From: an uncultured Bacteroides sp.
Lineage (GTDB): Bacteria; Bacteroidota; Bacteroidia; Bacteroidales; Bacteroidaceae
Assembly (NCBI GenBank): GCA_902472795.1
Contig: CABROZ010000123.1
Coordinates: 1 to 6,025 of the forward strand
Length of the DNA: 6,025 nt
Direction of reading: 5' to 3'
Position 1 is the stretch's first letter. Each line of letters starts with the position of its first letter. The position numbers were made by a program, and so were the translations under genes. This document shows, piece after piece, positions 1 through 6,025 of the stretch. The notes beneath the pieces were generated by a model. It did not search any database. It was not told the origin of the DNA and saw only the letters and a program-made list of their open reading frames with translations.

Positions 1-687
1 GTGGCCGGGCGTAAAGACGTAGCTGCCGTTGACGCCACAGGTCAGAATCAGCATCTTCAGGTTGTACTTGGCCAGCAGAATCCAGCATTTGTCCTGCAGG
101 TCGATGCCGGGATAGCCGAACATACGGCTCACGGTAACCAACTCCTCATCATTGATCTTCAGCACGTTGCAACGGTCGAACGAATCACACAGAATCTCCT
201 TCGTATAGAAACTCTGACGCAGGTTGATGTCGAAGATGCGCAGCGTATCGGCATCGTCGGGCATGGCGTCGAGGAAACGGTGGATGGTCTGGCGCGACAC
301 GATGCTGCGCTGTGCCAGCGAGCCAAAGCAGACGGCACGCGTCTGACGGGCCAGTCCTTCGAGGGCCTGCGTGTAGGGGATGTTGTCCCAGGCCACGCCT
401 TCCTTGATGTCATAGCAAGGCACACCTTCGGCGTCCAGCTCTACCTGAACGGTACCCGTGGGGTAAGGCACGGTTTCGATGAGCCCGTACAGCTGTTTCT
501 GACGGAAGTTCTCTAATATCTCCGTACCCAGTTTGTCCTGGCCTACGGCACTCACCACGCGGCTCTCCAGCCCGAACTGCGACACGTGATAGGCAAAGTT
601 GGCGGGCGCTCCGCCCAGTTTTTTTCCTTCGGGCAGCACGTCCCACAGTGCTTCGCCCATTCCGACTACAATTGGTTGACTATTCAT
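1..687 (-). CDS. Fructokinase, PfkB carbohydrate kinase family (3' end beyond window)
   Basis: Probable cytoplasmic fructokinase, phosphorylating fructose with ATP so that it can enter glycolysis. The frame is open from ATG at 687 to the window edge and gives 229 residues; the family is usually about 295-300, so roughly 70 C-terminal residues are missing. Visible landmarks are GEALWDVLPEG (11-21), the glycine-rich sugar-binding stretch GGAPANFAYH (25-34), FDINLR (152-157), LKINDEEL (176-183) and TCGVNGS (216-222), all in the usual PfkB order. The second PfkB signature with the catalytic Asp would lie off the left edge, so catalytic competence cannot be confirmed. The start is chosen because the family's beta-strand and GE motif begin directly after it. 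No Shine-Dalgarno site precedes it; the leader is A/C-rich (ATAAAACAACAACAACC). It lies downstream of the sugar transporter, across a repeat-filled gap. Fructose is inferred as substrate from motif style and the GH32 neighbour; another hexose is possible. Confidence 0.9.
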   Translation of the reverse strand, partial: MNSQPIVVGMGEALWDVLPEGKKLGGAPANFAYHVSQFGLESRVVSAVGQDKLGTEILENFRQKQLYGLIETVPYPTGTVQVELDAEGVPCYDIKEGVAWDNIPYTQALEGLARQTRAVCFGSLAQRSIVSRQTIHRFLDAMPDDADTLRIFDINLRQSFYTKEILCDSFDRCNVLKINDEELVTVSRMFGYPGIDLQDKCWILLAKYNLKMLILTCGVNGSYVFTPGH

Positions 688-706
688 GGTTGTTGTTGTT
701 TTATAG

Positions 707-801
707 TGGACGAGTGGACAAGGGAATTAGTTAGTTGACGAGTGGACAAGGCTACAGACTACAAAGACGACCTTGCTTTTGTTAGTGGACAAGTTGACAA
801 G
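707..801 (+). repeat. Six octamers of form TKGACRAG, in three adjacent pairs
   Basis: Three adjacent pairs are visible on the plus strand: TGGACGAG-TGGACAAG (707-722), TTGACGAG-TGGACAAG (735-750) and TGGACAAG-TTGACAAG (786-801). The second and third pairs follow TTAG and lead into GCTACAGACTACAA. They resemble the reverse complement of the 831-934 array units but have G rather than A at the third position. They therefore look like a diverged set of the same element in inverted orientation. Confidence 0.75.
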
Positions 802-826
802 GCTACAGACTACAAGGACTGCCTTG
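731..826 (+). repeat. Two direct copies of a 45-base unit (731-775 and 782-826)
   Basis: Each copy runs TTAG, two octamers, then a 25-base tail beginning GCTACAGACTACAA and ending CCTTG. By eye the copies match at 39 of 45 positions and start 51 bases apart. The first 14 bases of the tail are identical in both. CAAGG at the octamer/tail junction and CCTTG at the tail end form a short inverted repeat within each copy. Function is unknown; the arrangement suggests local duplication of one composite unit. Confidence 0.8.
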
Positions 827-827
827 T
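812..827. repeat. Short perfect inverted repeat, 6-base stem and 4-base loop
   Basis: ACAAGG (812-817) and CCTTGT (822-827) flank ACTG. It lies 89 bases past the transporter stop codon in the direction of transcription. No T-run follows on the minus strand, so a classical intrinsic terminator is not supported. The equivalent place in the first 45-base copy has lost part of the symmetry. It may be only an incidental part of the direct repeat. Confidence 0.5.
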
Positions 828-830
828 GGT

Positions 831-934
831 CTCGTTTACTTGTTCACTTGTTGACTTACTGACTTGTTCACTCGTTGACTTGTTTACTTGTTCACTCGTT
901 GACTTGTTCACTCGTTCACTTGTTAACTTGTTTA
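831..934 (-). repeat. Tandem array of 13 octamers, consensus TNAACRAG (minus strand)
   Basis: Read on the minus strand from 934 to 831, the units are TAAACAAG, TTAACAAG, TGAACGAG, TGAACAAG, TCAACGAG, TGAACAAG, TAAACAAG, TCAACGAG, TGAACAAG, TCAGTAAG, TCAACAAG, TGAACAAG and TAAACGAG. There are no gaps. Apart from one unit (TCAGTAAG, 862-855), all differences fall at position 2 (any base) and position 6 (A or G). The first two units and the TGA of the third belong to the transporter coding sequence; the rest is intergenic. The array is not CRISPR-like, because it has no spacers and its period is 8. Function is unknown. Confidence 0.9.
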
Positions 935-2088
935 ATCTTCAGTGTATAGGCTATCAGATAGAGCACGCCGACCGTCATCACTGCCACGGCACCACTCTGT
1001 CCCACGGCATCGCTGGCCACACCCATCAGCAGCGGGAACACCGTGCCGCCGAAAAGGCCCATAATCATCAGACCCGAAACCTCGTTCTTCTTCTCGGGCA
1101 CCTCCGTCAGCGCCTGCGCAAAGATGATGGGGAATACATTCGAGTTGCCGAAACCGATCAGCGCGATGCAGACGTAGATGACGTAGTGCGCGTCGGACAC
1201 CAGCAGTCCCACCATTGACACCAGCATGCAAGCCACACTGATGCCCAGGAAGCGGCGTGCCGACAGATGTTGCAGGATGAACGTACCCAGCAGGCAGCCC
1301 GCCGTACGGAAGATGAAGTAAAGGCTCGTGGCAAATCCCGCCTCTTCGAGCGTCAGGCCCACACGTTCCATCAGCAGTTTGGGAGCCGTGGTGTTGGTGC
1401 CCACGTCGATGCCCACGTGACAGACGATGCCTAAGAAGCACAGCAGGATGAACGGACGCCCCAGCAGACGCAGACAGTCGGCAAAGCTCGAAGCGCGGTC
1501 GGGACGTTCTTCCTCGATGGGCGTGGACGACAGCCACAGGATGGCAATGACGGCCACTACCATATAGACGGGGAACAGCACACGCCAACCCAGTCCGAAG
1601 GTAGGCATGGCCTGCGTAGCGCCCCACATGGCGATGTAGGGAGCCAGGAACGAAGCGATGGCCTTGACAAACTGTCCGAAGGTGAGCGAGCTGGCCAGAC
1701 GGTCGCCCGTGATGATGTTGCTCAGCAGCGGGTTGAGCGAAGTCTGCATCAGTGCGTTACCGATGCCCAGCAGCGAGAAGGAGCAGAGCATCAGCCCATA
1801 ACCATCGCCAAAGAGCGGCAGCAGCAGCGACACGGCAGTCACCAGCAAGCTGAGCAGCACGGTGCGCTTCCGCCCGATGCGGTTCATCAGCATCCCCGTC
1901 GGCACGGAGAAGATGAGGAACCAGAAGAAGACAAGCGACGGAAAAATATTGGCCTGCGAGTCCGTCAGCCCCAAGTCGGCCTTCACATAATTGGAAGCGA
2001 TACCCACCAGATCGACAAAGCCCATGGCGAAGAAGCAAAGCATGACGGGTATCAGCCTTCCGTATTTAAGTTGTTCGTTTGCGGTCAT
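916..2088 (-). CDS. MFS sugar transporter, FHS (FucP/GluP-like) family, probable hexose/fructose importer
   Basis: A 390-residue, very hydrophobic protein with the length and helix pattern of a 12-helix major facilitator, expected in the inner membrane as a proton-coupled sugar importer. FHS traits are the first helix with D26 (compare FucP Asp46), the helix 2-3 loop NRIGRKR (69-75), the helix 4 region ending SLNPLL (117-122), and the second-half stretch NVFPIIFAQAL (317-327). That stretch is followed by GLFGG (344-348) and MGVASDAVG (355-363), as in FucP. Where FucP has Glu135 before its NP motif, this protein appears to have Gln115. It starts 39 bases after the alpha-galactosidase stop. ATG at 2088 fits, with an A-rich leader (AAAAAAACA) and no Shine-Dalgarno site. 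The last residues, KQVNK, and the TGA stop are encoded by the octamer array. Fructose is the likely cargo from the adjacent fructokinase and GH32, but glucose or galactose is possible. Confidence 0.88.
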   Translation of the reverse strand: MTANEQLKYGRLIPVMLCFFAMGFVDLVGIASNYVKADLGLTDSQANIFPSLVFFWFLIFSVPTGMLMNRIGRKRTVLLSLLVTAVSLLLPLFGDGYGLMLCSFSLLGIGNALMQTSLNPLLSNIITGDRLASSLTFGQFVKAIASFLAPYIAMWGATQAMPTFGLGWRVLFPVYMVVAVIAILWLSSTPIEEERPDRASSFADCLRLLGRPFILLCFLGIVCHVGIDVGTNTTAPKLLMERVGLTLEEAGFATSLYFIFRTAGCLLGTFILQHLSARRFLGISVACMLVSMVGLLVSDAHYVIYVCIALIGFGNSNVFPIIFAQALTEVPEKKNEVSGLMIMGLFGGTVFPLLMGVASDAVGQSGAVAVMTVGVLYLIAYTLKIKQVNK

Positions 2089-2098
2089 TGTTTTTTTA

Positions 2099-2120
2099 AG
2101 AAGTTAGAGAAGTTAGAGAA
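2099..2120. repeat. 9-base tandem repeat AGAAGTTAG, two copies plus a partial third
   Basis: AGAAGTTAG occurs at 2099-2107 and 2108-2116, followed by AGAA (2117-2120). It occupies over half of the 39-base gap between alpha-galactosidase and transporter, and on the coding strand reads as TTCTCTAACTTCTCTAACT ahead of the A-rich transporter leader. No function is evident. It is a different motif from the octamers further downstream. Confidence 0.75.
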
Positions 2121-2127
2121 ATGATAT

Positions 2128-4323
2128 TCATTTCACCTCCGTCAGTTCCACCACCCGACTTTGCATCGGCAGGAAGCCGAAGGCGTCAAGTCCCACCTTC
2201 ATCAGATAGTCGCCCGAGAGCACTCTGCCGTTGGCGGGGAGGGTGGACTCGGTGCCGGGCATCAGGTTGATTTCCTCCACCTTGTAGCGCTTGGTCGGGT
2301 CAAGTCCCTGCAGGCGTACGGGCAGCAGCTTCTCCTGATAGCGCGGACAGACGTCGTAAGCAAAGAGTACAGCCTTGCTGCCGTCGGTGCTCACGTAGTT
2401 CAGCGCCATGTGGTTGCTTTCGTAGGGCGACACCAAGCGGTACTGGATGCCGTCCAGAATGACGGGTTGCAGACGCTTCCAGTTGGCCACCGCCGTCTGG
2501 CAGTAGATCAGTTCGTCGGCGCTCAGTTCCTTCAGTCCCAGGTCGAAGCCCAGTTTGCACATCGAAGCCACGTCGGTACGGAACTTCACCGAAGCCGCCT
2601 TGTTCCAGCTCGTCACATGAGCGCACATGGCCTTGGCCGGGAAGAACTGCGAAAAGCCCCATTGGATGTAAATGCGCTCCACGGGATCGGTATTGTCGCT
2701 GCACCAGAACTCGGTGAAATACTTCAGTGCCCCGTAGTCGCAACGTGCACCGCCGCCCGAGCAGAGCATCATGGGCACGTCGGGATAGTTGTCCTTCACC
2801 CGCTTCATCACGTTATAGACGCCGCGCACATGGTCGATGTACAGACGTCCCTGCTCGGCCTTCAGGTAGGGCGAGTAGATGTTGGTGATGGGGCTGTTGC
2901 AGTCCCACTTGAAGTAAGCGATGTCGGGGTTCTCCTTCAGCAGCTTGTCCACTACGCCATATACATAGTCCTGCACGGCCGGGTTGCTCAGGTCGAGCGC
3001 CAACTGGTTGCGGTAGTAGTACGTCTCGCGGTTGGGATAATGGATGGCCCAGTCGGGATGCTTTTCAAAGAGTTCGCTTTTGGGATTCACCATCTCCGGC
3101 TCTATCCACAGTCCGAACTTCACGCCCGCCTCCTTGGCTGCATCGGTCAGGGCACGGATGCCGCCGGGCAACTTGTCGTGCGTCACTTCCCAGTCGCCCA
3201 GTCCGGCACGGTCGTTCTTGCGCGGATACTTGTTGCCAAACCATCCGTCGTCCAGCAGGAACATGTCCACACCCAGGTCCTTGGCTTCCTTCATCAGTTC
3301 GGCCAGGATGTCCTGATCGAAGTCGAAGGCAGTGTTCTCCCAGTTGTTGAGCAGTGTCAGGCGTGTGCCTTTGCCGTCCTTCAGCTGATAATTGCGCGCC
3401 CAGGCCTGCAGGTCGCGGCTGCCCTGACCGGTACCTTCGGTGCTCAGCGTGAAGATGAATTCGGGAGTAGTGAAGACCTCATCGCGATTCAGCCGATAGG
3501 CCGACGCATACGGATTGATACCGGGAATGATGCGCAGGTTGCCCACGTTGTCCACCTCGAAGGTGAAGCGGAAGTTGCCTGTCCACGCCAGAGTGCCCAT
3601 CAGCACTTCGCCCTGCCGTTCCTGGGCAGGCTGGTCCAGCCCCACGATAAAGAAGGGATGGGTGTACATGGCGGCACGGCTGCCCAACTTGGTGTCGAGC
3701 ACCTTCTTGCCGAAAAGCAGGGGCTGCGTACTCATCTGTGCTTCCTTGGCCCAGTCGCTGCTGAACTCGGTCAGGTAGTAGGCAGCGCGGCTGAAGTAAA
3801 GCATGGTCGAGGCGTAGGCCGACAGGGTAATGGGTTTCTTCTCCTGATGGCGGATTTCGCTCCACGTCTTGATGACGTTCTCCTTCGGATAGGCCACGTA
3901 GTGCAGCGTCACATCGACGGGATACTTGTCGTCGCGCAACTGGATGTCGGTCTGCACGCCTCCCTCCACAGGATGCGAGGAGGACGACACGTAGTAGAGC
4001 CACGTGGAAGGATTGCCATCGTTGTGAGTGACGGCCAGGGCAGGGTCGAAGAAGTCTTCGTTGCCCGAACCGCTATACACTTCCCAGCCGCGGCGACTGA
4101 CACTGCCGTCCGAAGCGGGGTGCACGCTCCAACCCAGTTCTTTCAGGTCGGACTCGTTCTGCAGCCGTTCGCCAAAGTAGCTCTGGTAGAGGCGGCCGTT
4201 CTCGGCAACCTGCAGCACCAGGTCGGTGCGGTCGGTGGAGATGCGTATCTGTTTCATGTCACTGGCATTCAGTGCAACGGCGGCAAACAGTGCGAATGCC
4301 GCCGTAGTGATGAGGTGTTTCAT
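2128..4323 (-). CDS. Alpha-galactosidase, glycoside hydrolase family 36, secreted to periplasm
   Basis: A 731-residue retaining alpha-galactosidase expected to release terminal alpha-galactose from raffinose, stachyose, melibiose or galactomannan fragments. Residues 1-20 (MKHLITTAAF then ALFAAVALNA) form a type I signal peptide, with likely cleavage after NA; there is no lipobox cysteine, so a soluble periplasmic enzyme is expected. Inferred layout: N-terminal beta-sandwich about 25-290, catalytic barrel about 300-640, C-terminal beta-domain about 640-731. Active-site blocks are LLDDGWFG (356-363), GLWIEPEMVN (404-413), FKWDCN (471-476, nucleophile D474), CSGGGARCDYG (521-531) and WCSDNTD (540-546, acid/base D543). 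All key residues are present and the length is normal for the family. ATG at 4323 is 22 bases past the GH32 stop and is fixed by the signal peptide; no Shine-Dalgarno site is seen. Exact substrate is not readable from sequence; the beta-fructosidase neighbour favours raffinose-family sugars. Confidence 0.95.
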   Translation of the reverse strand: MKHLITTAAFALFAAVALNASDMKQIRISTDRTDLVLQVAENGRLYQSYFGERLQNESDLKELGWSVHPASDGSVSRRGWEVYSGSGNEDFFDPALAVTHNDGNPSTWLYYVSSSSHPVEGGVQTDIQLRDDKYPVDVTLHYVAYPKENVIKTWSEIRHQEKKPITLSAYASTMLYFSRAAYYLTEFSSDWAKEAQMSTQPLLFGKKVLDTKLGSRAAMYTHPFFIVGLDQPAQERQGEVLMGTLAWTGNFRFTFEVDNVGNLRIIPGINPYASAYRLNRDEVFTTPEFIFTLSTEGTGQGSRDLQAWARNYQLKDGKGTRLTLLNNWENTAFDFDQDILAELMKEAKDLGVDMFLLDDGWFGNKYPRKNDRAGLGDWEVTHDKLPGGIRALTDAAKEAGVKFGLWIEPEMVNPKSELFEKHPDWAIHYPNRETYYYRNQLALDLSNPAVQDYVYGVVDKLLKENPDIAYFKWDCNSPITNIYSPYLKAEQGRLYIDHVRGVYNVMKRVKDNYPDVPMMLCSGGGARCDYGALKYFTEFWCSDNTDPVERIYIQWGFSQFFPAKAMCAHVTSWNKAASVKFRTDVASMCKLGFDLGLKELSADELIYCQTAVANWKRLQPVILDGIQYRLVSPYESNHMALNYVSTDGSKAVLFAYDVCPRYQEKLLPVRLQGLDPTKRYKVEEINLMPGTESTLPANGRVLSGDYLMKVGLDAFGFLPMQSRVVELTEVK

Positions 4324-4345
4324 GGAATAAGGGGGCTTTTACGAA

Positions 4346-6025
4346 TTACAATCCCAATTGATATACCTTCAGGTTCTTCACTTCAGCCTCACCTCCCTCG
4401 GTGTAGAAACGCAGGGCGTTGTAGGGCTGTGTGGGGAATACCAGGTTGGTCATGGCAATGCGTCCACCGTCCACGAAGAGTTCAACAGAGCACTTGTCCA
4501 CGAACACGTCGATGTGGTAAGTCTTGCCTTCGCAGAGCGAGAGCGGTGCCCAGGTGCCGAGGGCGAAGTCGTTGATGTAGTTCACCGAAAGAACCTTGCG
4601 GTGGTCGTCGGTCTCCTTGGCGTGAGGTTCGGACTTCTCGCCGAAAGCAGTCAGTCCGCTTTGGCTGCGGTCCATCACGATGCGTCCGGCTTTCAGGTCG
4701 AGGTAGATGTCCACCTTTTCGCCTTTATCGTTCAGCAGTTGGAAGCCTGTGGTTTGTGCTTTGCCCGGGGTGATGTCCATTTCCAGTTCGCAAGCGCCTT
4801 CGGCACCGGTAGCCAGCGGGCTGACCAGATGTTCGTCGGCCAGGGTGAAGTCGTTGACGGGTGTCGTGCCTTTGCGCAGGCCTTGGGTCTCCTTCACGGC
4901 ATTGGCAGCCATGTAGATTTCACCGTCCTTGGTGTAGAGTGAAAGCTCGCGAGGCAGGGCGTTGGCACCGCGGTACTGACGGATGGGGGTTACGTTGGCA
5001 TACTGCCAGTTGCTCATCCAGGGAACTGCGATGGTGCGGTCGCCGGTGTTCGAGAAGCAGACAGTGGCGTAGTGGTCCTTACCGAAGTCGAGCCACTTGG
5101 AAATGCTCTTGTCGGTGTCGCAATGGAATTCCTTGCCGTCAAAGTCGCCTACGAAATATTCCGTAGCGCTACCGCCGAAGGGGCAGCCGGGGTTGATGTT
5201 GACAATCATCACCCACTTCATGTTGTCCTTGTTGCCATCGACAGGCAGCTGTACAAAGTCGGGGCATTCAAACTGGTTGGGCTGTACGCCGTAGCCTTCG
5301 CCAAACTGGCTGAGGTATTCCCAGTTCTTCATGTCGGAAGAAGAATAGAAACGCATGTTCTTGTCGGCCGAAACAATCATGTACCACTTCTGTGCAGGTT
5401 CGTACCAGAAGACTTTCGGATCGCGGAAGTCCTTCAGTCCGTCGAACGGGGTCAGGATGGGGTTCTTCTCGTACTTGGTGTAGGTGCGGCCGTTGTCGTT
5501 GCTGTAGGCCATGCACTGTATCTGTCCGTGCTCGTCGCTGGCCGAGGTGTAGAAGGCAATCATGGCGTCCTTGCCATAGCCGGCGCTGTTGTTCTTGTCA
5601 ACTACGGAGCTACCCGAGAAGATGTGTCCCAGCGTGTCGCGTGCGATGGCGGGGTCGAGGTGTTCCCAGTGGATGAGGTCGCGGCTGACGGAGTGTCCCC
5701 AGTGCATGTTGCCCCACTTCGATCCGTAGGGGTTGTACTGGAAGTACAGATGATATTCGCCGTCTTTATAGACCAGACCGTTGGCGTCGTTCATCCAGCC
5801 GTAGAGCGGCGTGTGGTGATAGACGGGGCGGTAGTAGTCGGTATTGGTGGTGTCGAAGGTGTCGGCCAGACGGATGCTGTCCCAGCAGACGGCGTTGGCA
5901 GCCAGACGACCGATGGTGACGGTGGCTTCCTTGGCTCCCTGCGGCAGGGCGAAGGGTACGTAATATTCAACGCTATCTACAGCCAGGCGAACGTCCATGG
6001 CTACGTCGGCAGGACTGCCGGTATC
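4346..6025 (-). CDS. GH32 beta-fructosidase (levanase/inulinase/sucrase type), 5' end beyond window
   Basis: Hydrolyses terminal or internal beta-fructosyl bonds in sucrose, inulin or levan. The frame is open to the right edge and 559 residues are visible. The Met codon at 5998 is probably internal, because nine in-frame residues precede it without a stop. Also, the visible start falls within the Bacteroidetes-specific N-terminal domain (I believe DUF4980) that precedes GH32 catalytic domains. Probably some 50-80 residues, including any export signal, are missing. Numbering from 5998: GWMNDANG (67-74, nucleophile D71), YFQYNP (85-90), FSGS (128-131), FRDP (191-194, transition-state stabiliser D193) and FECPDF (243-248, acid/base E244), in family order on a five-bladed propeller. 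A C-terminal beta-sandwich follows, with SVELFVDGG near 504-512. The nucleophile motif has Ala where most members have Pro. It is the first visible gene of the cluster. Substrate preference is not assignable; cell location is unproven but probably extracytoplasmic. Confidence 0.93.
   Translation of the reverse strand, partial: DTGSPADVAMDVRLAVDSVEYYVPFALPQGAKEATVTIGRLAANAVCWDSIRLADTFDTTNTDYYRPVYHHTPLYGWMNDANGLVYKDGEYHLYFQYNPYGSKWGNMHWGHSVSRDLIHWEHLDPAIARDTLGHIFSGSSVVDKNNSAGYGKDAMIAFYTSASDEHGQIQCMAYSNDNGRTYTKYEKNPILTPFDGLKDFRDPKVFWYEPAQKWYMIVSADKNMRFYSSSDMKNWEYLSQFGEGYGVQPNQFECPDFVQLPVDGNKDNMKWVMIVNINPGCPFGGSATEYFVGDFDGKEFHCDTDKSISKWLDFGKDHYATVCFSNTGDRTIAVPWMSNWQYANVTPIRQYRGANALPRELSLYTKDGEIYMAANAVKETQGLRKGTTPVNDFTLADEHLVSPLATGAEGACELEMDITPGKAQTTGFQLLNDKGEKVDIYLDLKAGRIVMDRSQSGLTAFGEKSEPHAKETDDHRKVLSVNYINDFALGTWAPLSLCEGKTYHIDVFVDKCSVELFVDGGRIAMTNLVFPTQPYNALRFYTEGGEAEVKNLKVYQLGL

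Larger units (their letters stand above)
688..915. other. Repeat-filled intergenic region between transporter and fructokinase
   Basis: This 228-base gap is far longer than the other gaps in the cluster (22 and 39 bases). Most of it consists of short repeats: octamers in plus orientation, two copies of a 45-base unit, and an octamer array in the opposite orientation. I searched the minus strand for the Bacteroidetes promoter pattern (TTTG near -33, TAnnTTTG near -7). I found only TAGCCTTG-like near matches with wrong spacing, so no promoter is called. No convincing small gene is present. Confidence 0.8.

Noticed and set aside
751..775. A translated stretch resembling a FLAG epitope (DYKDD) in the plus-strand frame
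   Set aside because: Chance product of the 45-base repeat in a non-coding frame. It lacks the full DDDDK sequence, and nothing else suggests an engineered construct.
688..780. Separate promoter for the fructokinase
   Set aside because: Only imperfect TAGCCTTG matches to the Bacteroidetes -7 element occur, inside the 45-base repeats and without a correctly spaced -33 TTTG.
812..827. Intrinsic terminator after the transporter
   Set aside because: The stem is only 6 pairs and no T-run follows in the direction of transcription, so only an inverted repeat is recorded.
831..934. CRISPR array
   Set aside because: The period is 8 bases with no spacers, and no cas genes are nearby.
742..1218. Plus-strand open frame with repeated peptide (SLVDL-type, period 8 residues) across the octamer array
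   Set aside because: The periodic peptide is just three octamers read as eight codons, and the remainder is antisense to the transporter. No sign of a real gene.
2161..4575. Very long open frame (804 codons) on the plus strand opposite the alpha-galactosidase, running into the GH32 end
   Set aside because: It lies antisense to two clear enzymes, shows no recognisable domain, and is the kind of open frame that GC-rich codon use on the other strand produces.
5996..5998. ATG at 5998 as the true start of the GH32 gene
   Set aside because: The frame stays open upstream to the edge, and the start would fall inside the N-terminal domain and leave no export signal.

Overview
The window is one strand-consistent carbohydrate-use locus, with all four genes on the minus strand. 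In transcription order (right to left) they are a family GH32 beta-fructosidase (cut by the right edge), a secreted family GH36 alpha-galactosidase, an inner-membrane sugar transporter of the FHS/FucP branch of the major facilitator superfamily, and a PfkB-family fructokinase (cut by the left edge). Protein style points to the Bacteroidales (Bacteroides, Phocaeicola or Prevotella relatives). The GH32 carries the end of the N-terminal domain typical of Bacteroidetes enzymes, the GH36 resembles Bacteroides alpha-galactosidases, and the start codons lack Shine-Dalgarno sites and sit behind A-rich leaders. The coding DNA looks fairly GC-rich for the group. Genus cannot be fixed from this sequence.

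Layout: 1-687 fructokinase (open at the left edge); 688-915 a 228-base gap filled with short repeats; 916-2088 transporter; 2089-2127 a 39-base gap with a 9-base tandem repeat; 2128-4323 alpha-galactosidase; 4324-4345 a 22-base gap; 4346-6025 GH32 (open at the right edge). The short gaps suggest co-transcription of GH32, GH36 and transporter. The fructokinase is probably in the same unit, separated by the repeat-filled gap.

Together the genes describe a plausible route for raffinose-family oligosaccharides and sucrose-type fructosides. GH36 removes alpha-1,6-galactose outside the cytoplasm, GH32 splits the fructosyl linkage, the transporter imports a released hexose (probably fructose), and the fructokinase phosphorylates it. 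This is inferred from family membership and gene order. No SusC/SusD pair or sensor-regulator is visible.

The genes look ordinary for gut Bacteroidales. The unusual part is the DNA between transporter and fructokinase: 13 consecutive 8-base units whose variation is almost confined to two positions, which run into the transporter gene and supply its last residues and stop codon. Related octamers lie in the opposite orientation, joined to two copies of a 45-base repeat. I see no RNA gene, CRISPR array, insertion sequence or clear promoter.
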